A stretch of 64,000 nt of DNA from the NCBI RefSeq assembly GCF_005862305.2, contig NZ_CP054021.1:2542001-2606000 (forward strand), in the 5' to 3' direction. Below, piece after piece: positions 46,634 through 54,988 of this stretch. A model generated the notes under the pieces. It saw nothing but the letters and a program-made list of their open reading frames with translations. It was not told the DNA's origin and did not search any database. The stretch is from Rhizobium indicum (GTDB taxonomy: Bacteria > Pseudomonadota > Alphaproteobacteria > Rhizobiales > Rhizobiaceae). How positions within the stretch are numbered: position 1 is the first letter of the stretch; the number at the start of each line of letters is the position of its first letter. The position numbers and the translations under genes were made by a program.

Positions 46634-47911
46634 ATGGAGAAACGCCGTTTTGCCCTGATCGGCACCGGGAACCGCGGCACCACCATGTGGGGCAAGGATC
46701 TGCTTGCCGGCTGGCGCGAACATGTCGACCTGACCGCCATCGTCGAGAGGAATTCGCTGCGCGGCGAGCGCGCCCGCAACATGATCGGCAGCAATGCGCC
46801 GCTCTACGAAAACATCGATTCGATGCTTGCCGAGCAGAAGCCGGATCTGGTCATCGTCTGTACGCCCGACCATACGCATGACGATATTGTCGTGCGGGCG
46901 CTGGAGTCCGGCATCGACGTCATTACCGAAAAGCCAATGACGACCTCGGTCGAAAAGATTCGCCGGATTCTGGATGCCGAAAAGCGCACTGGTCGCCGGG
47001 TCGACGTGTCCTTCAACTATCGCTATGCGCCGACGGCTGCGAAGATCAAGGAATTGCTGAATGCCGGCGAGATCGGCCGGGTCACCTCAGTCGATTTTCA
47101 TTGGTATCTGAACACCAAGCACGGCGCCGACTACTTCCGCCGCTGGCATGCCTATACGGAAAATTCCGGCAGCCTGTTCGTCCACAAGGCCACGCATCAT
47201 TTCGATCTGCTGAACTGGTATCTCGACAGCGATCCCGAAGCCGTCACCTCTTTCGCCGACCTGCAGAATTACGGCCGCAAAGGCCCGTTCCGCGGCCCGC
47301 GCTGCAAGCTCTGTCCGCACGCGCATGAATGTGACTACTATCTCGATCTAGAGGCCGATCCCTTCCTCGATTCACTCTACGAGGATCCCTCGAAGATCGA
47401 CGGCTACTTCCGAGATGGCTGCGTCTTCCGCGAGGACATCGACATTCCCGATACGATGGTGGTGTCGCTCCGTTATCGTAACAATGTCCATGTCTCCTAT
47501 TCGCTGAACACCTTCCAGCCGATCGAAGGCCATCACCTTGCCTTCAACGGCACCAAAGGCCGGATCGAGCTTCGTCAATATGAGGCCCAGCCCTGGGAAG
47601 AGCCGAAGGAGGACACGATCCTGCTCATCCGCAATTTCCCGAACGGTAGGGAGGCGGTAGAGCGCATCGTCGTTCCGCATTTCACCGGCGGCCATTACGG
47701 CGGCGACGACCGGATGCGCAACATGATCTTCAAGCCCGACATGGAAGACAAGCTTGCGCAACGCGCCGGCACGCGGGCGGGTGCCATGTCGGTGCTCTGC
47801 GGCATTGCGGCGCTGACGAGTTCGCGCACCGGCAAGGTGGTCGAGATTGCCGATCTCATGCCTGAACTTGCCAATGACGGTTCGCCAAATTCGCTGAGGA
47901 CGTCGCGCTGA
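46634..47911 (+). CDS. Gfo/Idh/MocA family oxidoreductase
   Basis: 425-residue dehydrogenase: FALIGTGNRGTTMWGKDLLA Rossmann motif, catalytic VITEKPMTTSVEKI, and a domain with a CxxC-like CKLCPHAHECDYYLD segment (about 231-245) that may bind a metal. Third oxidoreductase of this family in the island. ATG 46634 has GGAGGATC. Last gene of the plus-strand operon. Confidence 0.9.
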   Translation: MEKRRFALIGTGNRGTTMWGKDLLAGWREHVDLTAIVERNSLRGERARNMIGSNAPLYENIDSMLAEQKPDLVIVCTPDHTHDDIVVRALESGIDVITEKPMTTSVEKIRRILDAEKRTGRRVDVSFNYRYAPTAAKIKELLNAGEIGRVTSVDFHWYLNTKHGADYFRRWHAYTENSGSLFVHKATHHFDLLNWYLDSDPEAVTSFADLQNYGRKGPFRGPRCKLCPHAHECDYYLDLEADPFLDSLYEDPSKIDGYFRDGCVFREDIDIPDTMVVSLRYRNNVHVSYSLNTFQPIEGHHLAFNGTKGRIELRQYEAQPWEEPKEDTILLIRNFPNGREAVERIVVPHFTGGHYGGDDRMRNMIFKPDMEDKLAQRAGTRAGAMSVLCGIAALTSSRTGKVVEIADLMPELANDGSPNSLRTSR

Positions 47912-47939
47912 AGCCCTTCGCCTAAGCCCTCGACGCGCC

Positions 47940-48950
47940 TCAGGCGATGTTTTCGAGATTTGCCTGATGGATCTGGTAGAGCAGCGGCTTGCCGGTCACG
48001 AAGCGCTCTATCTCATCCACCGCCATCTCGCCGAGGCGCGCCCGTTCCAGCCCGATGGCGCCGGCAATATGCGGTGTCAGAAAGACGTTCGGTAGATCGT
48101 AGAAAGTAGAACCTGCCTCCGGGATTTCCGGATCGGTGACATCGAGGACCGCGTCGATGCGACCGGTCTTGAGCGCTGAAAGCAGGGCGGCCTCATCGAT
48201 GAGAATGCCGCGCGCCGTGTTGATGAGCGTCGCGCAGTCCTTCATCAGCGACAGCCTTCGCGCATCGATCATATGCTGCGTCGACGGCAGCGACGGCGCA
48301 TGCAGGGAAACGATATCCGCTTGCCGCATCAATTCGTCGAGATCGACCTTTTCTGCTCCCAGGCCGGCGGCCTCGGCGGCATCAAGCGTCGGATCGGAGA
48401 GCAGCAGTCTATAGTCGAAGGGTTTCAAGAGCTCGATCACGCGCCGGCCGATGCGCGAAGCGCCGACGATGCCAACGGTGCGGCGATAGTTTCCGATCGC
48501 TTCGCGCTGCATCAAATGTGTCCGGTCGCGGTTTCGGTCGGCAACGTAGAGATCGCGGAAACGGAAGACGCGCTTGCCGGCGAAGATGATTGCCGCCAAC
48601 GTGAATTCGGCCACCGGCACGGCGTTGGCCTCGGCCGAATGGCTGACCGGGATACCGGCTTCGAAGATGGCGTCGTCGATGACGCCTTTCACCGTGCCCG
48701 CCGCATGGACGATGAACTTGAGATGCGGCGCCGCAGTGGGAATTTCGGGCCCGACATAGGGCCCGCCCCAGCCGGTGATCAGGATTTCCGCCTCGGTCAG
48801 CAGACGTTTCGCACGCTCGTCGTCGAAGCGCTGCAGCGGCTTGGAATCAAGCAGGCGACCAATACTACTCAACCGGCGCAGGACCTCATCCGGCAGGACG
48901 TGCTGCGTGCGCGACGGTTGCATGGCAAGGATAATGGCCGGCTGGCTCAT
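47940..48950 (-). CDS. D-isomer-specific 2-hydroxyacid dehydrogenase
   Basis: 336-residue NAD-dependent reductase of 2-keto acids. Rossmann motif TVGIVGASRIGRRVIELLKP, then ADIVSLHAPSLPSTQHMID, the catalytic Arg in LINTARGILIDEAAL, Glu in DVTDPEIPEAGSTFYDLPN and His in VFLTPHIAGAIG. ATG overlaps the stop of the DUF2264 gene (ATGA), so the two are co-translated. Probably reduces a glyoxylate- or hydroxypyruvate-like product of the pathway. Confidence 0.9.
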   Translation of the reverse strand: MSQPAIILAMQPSRTQHVLPDEVLRRLSSIGRLLDSKPLQRFDDERAKRLLTEAEILITGWGGPYVGPEIPTAAPHLKFIVHAAGTVKGVIDDAIFEAGIPVSHSAEANAVPVAEFTLAAIIFAGKRVFRFRDLYVADRNRDRTHLMQREAIGNYRRTVGIVGASRIGRRVIELLKPFDYRLLLSDPTLDAAEAAGLGAEKVDLDELMRQADIVSLHAPSLPSTQHMIDARRLSLMKDCATLINTARGILIDEAALLSALKTGRIDAVLDVTDPEIPEAGSTFYDLPNVFLTPHIAGAIGLERARLGEMAVDEIERFVTGKPLLYQIHQANLENIA

Positions 48951-50803
48951 GGCATTTGTCCGGGCGCTTCGATGGCGCTGACTGTGACGCCCTTTTCCCT
49001 CACCAGGGCCTCCAGCACTGCAATCTCAGGTGCTTTCGGCGGTCTTGTCCAGGCGGACGAGAGGGCGGCGGGATCGTCAAGCGCCAGCACCGCCGTCACC
49101 AGGATGGTTTCACCGGCCGGAATCTGCCCACGCAGCTGCGGCACCAGGGTTTTCGCGACGATCACATTGGTGTTGGGCATTGCCTTCTGGACAATACCCG
49201 AACGTTTGACCGAAGAGCCGAGATCGAGAATGCCGGTGAAATCGGCGTCGCCGACCGCATAGGCAATCCCACCCGAAGCGGACAGCGTATCCAGCTCGAA
49301 ATCCCGGCGGCCGATGGCAAATCCGCCTTCGGCAATCCGCAACGGCCGGCTTGTCCTGATCCTATGGAGGCGGATATGCCAGGGTGCGGCGGGCACGAGC
49401 CAGGTTTCGACGTCGACATCGGCAAAAGGCGACCATTTCGCAAACAGCACCTCGCCTGCGATCTTGGCTTCCTCGTTCGTTTCGCGCACGCGGTAGTGCA
49501 GGCCGTCATCGCTGAAGGCAAGCGCTGAATCGAAGGCAGCGAGCGCAAAGGCACGCTCATCGGCCTCGACGCTGAAGCCGTAGCGGGCCGAATAGGCGAA
49601 CTTCGCATATTTTTCCGTGCCGCACCGCATCTGCAGGTTTTCCTGGCCGGAAGACAGCGCAACGACATCGCCGCCCGCCCGCATGATCACCATGCCGGGA
49701 TGACGCTGGGAGACGATGTCAGGTGCTTGTTCCGGCACTTTTTCCTTCGCCGTCCAGAATGGGTGATCCTCAGCGATCGCCAGCGGCAGGAAGGCCTTGA
49801 AGGCCCAGTAGGGCGAGCCGGCGGAATTGTAGCTCTCCGACATTAGCAGGTTCGGATAGCCGAAACCGATCGACAGCACGCCGTCGCGATCGGCAATCGG
49901 CTTATCCTTCCACCAGCGCAGATGCTGCAGGCAGAGATGCTTGACTTCGCCCCAGGGCAGAGCCTCGACATCGGCAAAGGCGAGCGCCGACCAGAAGCCG
50001 GCACAGGCAAAACGATAAGTCAGGCTGCGGCCGAAGGGGATCGTCGCCCCGTCGGCGGCAAACCAGTGCCGGAAATCTCGGGCGAAGAGGACCGCGCGCT
50101 CGCGGTAGCGCTTTGCATAATCGTCGTCGACGAGCTTCGAATAGATCAGGCCATAGAAATGCATGGCGAAGGGAATGTAGTGGTCGATGCGGCGGACGTT
50201 TCCATCGCGATACCAGCCGTCACCGATATAGAAGCCTTCGAGCTCCTGCAGATATTGCCGCGTCAGGCTGCGGTCGAAATCGGCGCCGAGACGATCGAGC
50301 GCGATATCGACGAAGATCCGGAAGAATTTCCAATTGTTGTCGGCATAGTCGAACTGTCTGACATGCTTGAGATAGGCGACGACATTGCCGCGGGCGCGCG
50401 CATCGAGCGGCTCCCAGATCTTTTCCGGCACCAGCGCCAGGGCAAAACCGAGAGCGGCAAGCTCGACCATCCGCTGATCGCGGCCATTGACCTTTCCCCA
50501 ATATTCCGGATGGGCGGGATCAGTGCCGTTTGCGAGACCTTCGGCGAAACGATGCCAGTGGGCGAAGTCGCCATTGCCGGCGCCAAACGGCGCCAATCCC
50601 CAGAGCGGGCGGGCGAACCCTTCGAGATCGGCCGCCGCCCGGTCGAAATGGGCGGCGCCGCCATTGAGGGTGACGCGGGCATTACCCTTCGAGAAACAGG
50701 CAAGCAGCGGATCGAAGAGCGCAAGCAGGGCGCGGCTCATATCGGCGCGGGTTTCCAGCGGATTGCCGGCGAGCGGGTTGGCGCTGGCGGGATCATAGGT
50801 CAT
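48947..50803 (-). CDS. DUF2264 protein (GH154-like candidate glycosidase)
   Basis: 618 residues. The N-terminal half has the (alpha/alpha)6-barrel-like pattern of DUF2264: SRALLALFDPLLACFSKGNA, FARPLWGLAPFGAGNGDFAH, NNWKFFRIFVDIALDRLGAD, GDGWYRDGNVRRIDHYIPFA. The C-terminal half is beta-rich. To my knowledge DUF2264 members have been linked to glucuronidase activity (family GH154), fitting the uxaC-uxuB context. No signal peptide, so it would act on imported oligosaccharides. ATG 50803 is used; an in-frame GTG lies 9 nt upstream. Confidence 0.82.
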   Translation of the reverse strand: MTYDPASANPLAGNPLETRADMSRALLALFDPLLACFSKGNARVTLNGGAAHFDRAAADLEGFARPLWGLAPFGAGNGDFAHWHRFAEGLANGTDPAHPEYWGKVNGRDQRMVELAALGFALALVPEKIWEPLDARARGNVVAYLKHVRQFDYADNNWKFFRIFVDIALDRLGADFDRSLTRQYLQELEGFYIGDGWYRDGNVRRIDHYIPFAMHFYGLIYSKLVDDDYAKRYRERAVLFARDFRHWFAADGATIPFGRSLTYRFACAGFWSALAFADVEALPWGEVKHLCLQHLRWWKDKPIADRDGVLSIGFGYPNLLMSESYNSAGSPYWAFKAFLPLAIAEDHPFWTAKEKVPEQAPDIVSQRHPGMVIMRAGGDVVALSSGQENLQMRCGTEKYAKFAYSARYGFSVEADERAFALAAFDSALAFSDDGLHYRVRETNEEAKIAGEVLFAKWSPFADVDVETWLVPAAPWHIRLHRIRTSRPLRIAEGGFAIGRRDFELDTLSASGGIAYAVGDADFTGILDLGSSVKRSGIVQKAMPNTNVIVAKTLVPQLRGQIPAGETILVTAVLALDDPAALSSAWTRPPKAPEIAVLEALVREKGVTVSAIEAPGQMP

Positions 50804-50822
50804 CGGTATCACTCACGGGTTC

Positions 50823-50936
50823 TAGAGCATGATGCCGAAAAGTGTGAGCGGTTTTCGGACGACATCATGCTCTAACTATTTAATTTAGCACAGGATTCAG
50901 ATTTTAGGCCTTGGCCTAAATCATCCTGTTCTAGGC
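50823..50936. repeat. Pair of palindromic repeat modules
   Basis: Module 1: TAGAGCATGATGCCGAAAA facing TTTTCGG...CATCATGCTCTA (50823-50874). Module 2: CAGGATTCAGATTTTAGGCC facing GGCCTAAATCATCCTG (about 50891-50929). They lie between the LacI gene end and the DUF2264 start, both on the minus strand. Confidence 0.65.
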
Positions 50937-51950
50937 GTTCGGAACAGTCCCTCCCGGAATGGGAACGACCGCCTGGCAGATGTGGCGCGCAGAGGCCGTC
51001 CTGTTGCGGAAACGGGACAGCATCAGCGAAACGGCTTCGCGCCCGAGGGCTGCGCGGTCGACACGCATGGTGGAAAGCGCCGGATTGGTCATGAGCGCGC
51101 AGGGCAGATCGTCGAAGCCGACAATCGCGAAATCCTCCGGCACACGCAGCCCGGCCTCGGTAACGGCCTCGAGCACGCCGACGGCGATAAAATCATTCAT
51201 GCAGAAGGCGGCGGTAAAACCAGCATTCTCGGCAAGTGCTTCTGCCGTGCGTTCATGCGCCTCTCGGCTGGCGCTGCCTTGAAGGGCTAGGGACAAGAGA
51301 CGGCCCTCGGCGCCGGGGACGGCGGCGATCGCCGCCTCGAAACCGCGCACGCGCTCCCGGATCGTATGGCGGTGAGAGCCGCTCAGATGCAGGATGCGGC
51401 GATGGCCGGCCTTTATCAGCCGGCTGGTCGCCTCATAGGCGCCAAAGAAATTAGCCGGCGAAACGCCATCGAACTGCATCCTGGGATCGGTGCCGTTGAC
51501 AAGAACGGTGGGGGTCATGCTGGCTTGCAGCCAGTCGCGCAACATCTCGTTCGGATCGATACCAACGAGAAAGAGACCTTCAGCGCCTGCGGTCTGCATA
51601 TAGTCGCGCACGGCATCCGGCGTGGTTCGATCTTCGCGGACCAGCCGGACTTCGAAGGGCATGCCCGCTTCGGCAGCGCCGGCGCGCAGGCCGTCAACGA
51701 TCGCTTCATAAAAGACGCTGAGGGTGCCGGTGACGCCGTCGCTGGCAATCAGCGCCAGTCCCCCCGCAACCGCTTCGGAAGCAGGCTTGACGGGATAGCC
51801 GTTCTCGGCTGCCACCTTCAATATCTGCCGGCGCACGCTTTCGCTGATACCAGGTTCGTTGGCGAGCACGCGTGACACCGTGGAGACCGAGACGCCGGCC
51901 AATGTGGCTATATCGGCCTGACGCGGCCGTCTGATTTTTTGGTCGTTCAT
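50931..51950 (-). CDS. LacI family transcriptional regulator
   Basis: 339 residues. The LacI HTH (QADIATLAGVSVSTVSRVLA, 12-31) and hinge are followed by a periplasmic-binding-protein-like ligand domain (LALIASDGVTGTLSVFYEAI to GFDDLPCALMTNPALSTMRV). Start at 51950; operator-like palindromes follow immediately upstream, shared with the divergent binding-protein gene. Probably autoregulatory and sensing a sugar. The DUF2264 and hydroxyacid dehydrogenase genes lie downstream in the same direction. Confidence 0.92.
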   Translation of the reverse strand: MNDQKIRRPRQADIATLAGVSVSTVSRVLANEPGISESVRRQILKVAAENGYPVKPASEAVAGGLALIASDGVTGTLSVFYEAIVDGLRAGAAEAGMPFEVRLVREDRTTPDAVRDYMQTAGAEGLFLVGIDPNEMLRDWLQASMTPTVLVNGTDPRMQFDGVSPANFFGAYEATSRLIKAGHRRILHLSGSHRHTIRERVRGFEAAIAAVPGAEGRLLSLALQGSASREAHERTAEALAENAGFTAAFCMNDFIAVGVLEAVTEAGLRVPEDFAIVGFDDLPCALMTNPALSTMRVDRAALGREAVSLMLSRFRNRTASARHICQAVVPIPGGTVPNA

Positions 51951-51972
51951 GGGGCAAACATTATGCAAATAA

Positions 51973-52006
51973 TGCAAATTTGCAAGAAAATGATTGGTTC
52001 TTGCAA
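51973..52006. promoter_or_regulatory. LacI-type operators between the lacI-like gene and the binding-protein gene
   Basis: TGCAAATTTGCA (51973-51984) is a perfect 12-bp palindrome. It overlaps TTGCAAGAA (51980-51988), which forms an inverted repeat with TTCTTGCAA (51998-52006) over a 9-bp spacer. A candidate promoter TTGCAA (52001-52006) with TAGTCT (52023-52028) for the binding-protein gene overlaps the right arm. Confidence 0.6.
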
Positions 52007-52096
52007 TAAAAATTTTTTTGCGTAGTCTATTTGCTGAAATGCTCTGACAACGCCATTGGAGGATGGCAGCGGGCATATTGGAACAAGGAGGATATC

Positions 52097-53392
52097 ATGC
52101 AGGTCAATCGCCGTTCATTCCTGATGGGTTCAGCCGGCGCGGCCGCCGGCCTCGCCTTCGGCGCCGGAAGCGCCATTCCGGCCTTTGCCGAAGACGCACA
52201 GTTGCGCGCCATGTGGTGGGGATCCAACGACCGCGCCAAGCGTACGCTCGAGGTTGCCAAGCTCTATCAGTCGAAATCGCCCGGGGTGACCGTGGTGGGC
52301 GAATCGCTCTCCGGCGACGGCTACTGGACGAAGCTTGCCACCCAGATGGCCGGCCGCGCCGTCGCCGACGTCTTCCAGCTGGAGCCCAGTACGATTTCGG
52401 ACTATTCGAGGCGCGGCGCCAGCCTGGCGCTCGACGAATTCGTGCCCACGACGCTGAAGGTCGATAGCTTCGGGGCTGATATGCTGAAGCTCACCACCGT
52501 CGACGGCAAGCTTTATGGCATCGGTCTCGGCCTCAACTCCTTCTCGATGTTCTTCGACATTCCTGTCTTCGAAAAGGCCGGCCTGCCGTTGCCGACGCCC
52601 GATCTCACCTGGGAAGAATACGCCAAGCTCGCCGTCGAACTAACGAAGGCAGTCGGCAAGCAGGGCTTTGCAGGCGGACCTTATGCCGCCCGCTACGCCT
52701 ACGTCTTCGACGCCTGGCTACGCCAGCGCGGCAAGAGCCTCTATGCCAAGGAAAGCGCTGCCCTCGGCTTCAACGCCGATGACGCCAAGGAATGGTTCAC
52801 CTACTGGGAAGACCTGCGCAAGAAGGGCGGCACGGTCGCCGCAGACGTGCAGACGCTCGACCAGAACACGATCGACACAAATTGCCTGGGGCTCGGCAAG
52901 TCGGCGATCGGCATGGCCTATTCCAACCAGATGGTCGGCTATCAGCTGATCATCAAGAACAAGATCGGTATCACCACGCTGCCACGCGAGAAGAAGGGCG
53001 GGCCGTCTGGCCACTATTACCGTCCGGCGCTGATCTGGAGCATCGGGGCCACGACCAAACACGCCGAAGAGGCAGCGAAGTTCATCAATTTCTTCGTCAA
53101 CGATGTCGAGGCCGGCAAGATCCTCGGCGTCGAGCGCGGCGTGCCGATGTCGCCGACGGTGCGCGAAGCCATCCTGCCCCAGCTCAACCCGACGGAGCAG
53201 GAAACGGTCAAATACGTCAATCTCCTCAAGGATCAGGTCGGCGAATATCCGGCGCCGGCGCCGATGGGATCGACGCAGTTCGATCAGCGCGTGCTGCGCC
53301 CGATTTGTGACGAACTCGCCTTCGAACGGGTCTCGCCCGCCGATGCGGCAACCCGGCTGATCGAAGAGGGTAAGGCAACGATCAAGGGATGA
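52097..53392 (+). CDS. ABC transporter substrate-binding protein, carbohydrate (family 1), Tat-type signal
   Basis: 431 residues. Twin-arginine signal NRRSFLMGSAGAAAGLAFGA, cleavage near AFA-ED. The mature start LRAMWWGSNDRAKRTLEVAK and many later segments parallel the binding protein at 41018-42304. There is no permease or ATPase gene beside it. ATG 52097 with AAGGAGG. A strong terminator follows. It may share the importer at 37-41 kb. Confidence 0.92.
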   Translation: MQVNRRSFLMGSAGAAAGLAFGAGSAIPAFAEDAQLRAMWWGSNDRAKRTLEVAKLYQSKSPGVTVVGESLSGDGYWTKLATQMAGRAVADVFQLEPSTISDYSRRGASLALDEFVPTTLKVDSFGADMLKLTTVDGKLYGIGLGLNSFSMFFDIPVFEKAGLPLPTPDLTWEEYAKLAVELTKAVGKQGFAGGPYAARYAYVFDAWLRQRGKSLYAKESAALGFNADDAKEWFTYWEDLRKKGGTVAADVQTLDQNTIDTNCLGLGKSAIGMAYSNQMVGYQLIIKNKIGITTLPREKKGGPSGHYYRPALIWSIGATTKHAEEAAKFINFFVNDVEAGKILGVERGVPMSPTVREAILPQLNPTEQETVKYVNLLKDQVGEYPAPAPMGSTQFDQRVLRPICDELAFERVSPADAATRLIEEGKATIKG

Positions 53393-53412
53393 TCGGTCGC
53401 CGGACATGAGAG

Positions 53413-53450
53413 GAGAGGCCCGCAACACCCCGGCGGACCTCTCTTTTTTT
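53413..53450 (+). terminator. Rho-independent terminator of the binding-protein gene
   Basis: GAGAGGCCCGC (53413-53423) pairs with GCGGACCTCTC (53433-53443) with one mismatch, followed by seven T residues. It may also serve the convergent glycosidase gene. Confidence 0.88.
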
Positions 53451-53456
53451 GGAATG

Positions 53457-54425
53457 TCAGTTGCCCAGGCTTTCGACCACGCGCCAGTCCGGCCGGCCGA
53501 GATTGAAGGGCCAAGCGTGCACATCCCGATCGTTGAAATAGACCACTTCCTGCAGATTGGGGAAGGCGCTCTGCTTCAACGTGACAGTTTCGATCCACGG
53601 CTTCATATAAGCGTCGCCGCCTTCATAGCCGAGCTCCGCCACCCAGACGGGCTTTCCGTAGCCGGCGACGAGATCATATCCCTGCTTCAGCGCTTCCGAG
53701 AAGGTCCGGTGCTCATTGTAGGCAAGCTCATCGTAGCGCTGCAGGCCGAAGACCGAGAGCCCGACGAGGTCGACATAATCGTCGCCGGGATAGTAGGCCT
53801 CGAGGCCAGGCTCTCCCTTCGGCGACCACATGAGCTCGGTGCCGGGCGCCTCCTGGCGGACAATGTTCATCATCCGCTTGTAGGCCGCGATATAGTCCTG
53901 CGGGCTCCAGCCGGACCATGAAAACCGACCCGACTTGTCTTCCATCTCCTGTCCCCAGCGAACGATCACCGGGCTTTTCAGCTGGGATATCATCTGTGCG
54001 ATCGCACGCATGTTGACATCATAATCACCGCGCAGAACCTTTGCGCGAAGCTCCGTGGAGGTCAGCCGCCAATCGACGTCCCAGGACCATGGCTCCACGG
54101 TGATCAGCAAGTTGCGGCCTCTGGCCTGCGCATAGGCATCGGCGACGCGCAACGTCTCGAGGTCGACGTCCTCCCATGGTAAGAACAGGGCTTCGGTCGC
54201 GACATTCGCCTGGGCGCCGAAATCGCCGTGGGGATCGTAGGCACCGAACTTGATGCCGTCGGCGTGAAGCACGGGGCGCTTGTCGATGATCGTCCGCACG
54301 GCCGCGGCCGGGTTCGGGGCAAAGGCGGCATATTGCACTTCGCTTCGGCCCGGCAGATCCGCGACACACAGTAGCAGCAGCGCTATCGCGGCGGTCGAGA
54401 GGTGGTTTTTCATCAGCTTCTTCAC
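53457..54425 (-). CDS. Exported GH26-like glycoside hydrolase
   Basis: 322 residues with a signal peptide (MKKLMKNHLSTAAIALLLLC, cleavage near DLPG). TIM-barrel enzyme resembling GH26 beta-mannanases: acid/base candidate Glu160 in VIVRWGQEMEDKSGRFSWSG, nucleophile candidate Glu264 in PVWVAELGYEGG. The spacing of about 104 residues is as expected. Last gene of the polysaccharide operon; such glycosidases often trim or release the polymer being exported. Begins 3 nt after the DUF995 stop. Confidence 0.8.
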   Translation of the reverse strand: MKKLMKNHLSTAAIALLLLCVADLPGRSEVQYAAFAPNPAAAVRTIIDKRPVLHADGIKFGAYDPHGDFGAQANVATEALFLPWEDVDLETLRVADAYAQARGRNLLITVEPWSWDVDWRLTSTELRAKVLRGDYDVNMRAIAQMISQLKSPVIVRWGQEMEDKSGRFSWSGWSPQDYIAAYKRMMNIVRQEAPGTELMWSPKGEPGLEAYYPGDDYVDLVGLSVFGLQRYDELAYNEHRTFSEALKQGYDLVAGYGKPVWVAELGYEGGDAYMKPWIETVTLKQSAFPNLQEVVYFNDRDVHAWPFNLGRPDWRVVESLGN

Positions 54426-54428
54426 GGC

Positions 54429-54950
54429 TCACCCTCCTTTTCGGGCTATTTCCTGGCTCAGCAGGATCTGCTTCACTTCGCTTGCCTTCGCGCTCACGGT
54501 ATCGGCGGGAACAAGCTTCTGGAATTCATCATCCTGACGAACCGATGCGTGGCGGAAGACATACCATTCGCCGTTCGGCTGGCGCCGCTGGTAGATCGTG
54601 TTGCCGATCTTGCGATGTCCGAAACAGGTGCTGGCGCGGGCCGCGCCCTCGGCATTCGTCCAGGTGGCGCGCATGCAGAGCTGGCCGAGATCGTCGACCA
54701 CCCATCTGCCTTCAGCAAAGGACGGCTTCCCCTTGTCGTTGCTCCAGGCGACGAACCGCCGGCCGTCGTCGAAGAAACGGCCGCCGCCGGTGTTCCAGGT
54801 CCAGGTCTTGTCGCCGTAGATCCGATAGAGCTCATAGGCGCTGAGCGGCGTCGGCGCCTGCTTTTTGGCGACCTCGGCGCCGTGCGCTGCCACCGGCAGG
54901 CACAGGCTGAGAGCAAGCGCTGCTCCCCATAGTCTCGATCCGATACTCAT
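54429..54950 (-). CDS. DUF995 family exported protein
   Basis: 173 residues with a signal peptide (SRLWGAALALSLCLPVAAHG). The mature domain TPLSAYELYRIYGDKTWTWN and GRFFDDGRRFVAWSNDKGKP is the DUF995 pattern found in alphaproteobacteria; it resembles a small lipocalin-like or calycin fold. Start at 54950 has GGAGG. Located between the glycosyltransferase and glycosidase genes, so probably an accessory factor of the polymer. Confidence 0.85.
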   Translation of the reverse strand: MSIGSRLWGAALALSLCLPVAAHGAEVAKKQAPTPLSAYELYRIYGDKTWTWNTGGGRFFDDGRRFVAWSNDKGKPSFAEGRWVVDDLGQLCMRATWTNAEGAARASTCFGHRKIGNTIYQRRQPNGEWYVFRHASVRQDDEFQKLVPADTVSAKASEVKQILLSQEIARKGG

Positions 54951-54988
54951 TACATCCTCCATACTCGACACTTGCCGGTTCCGCCGGC

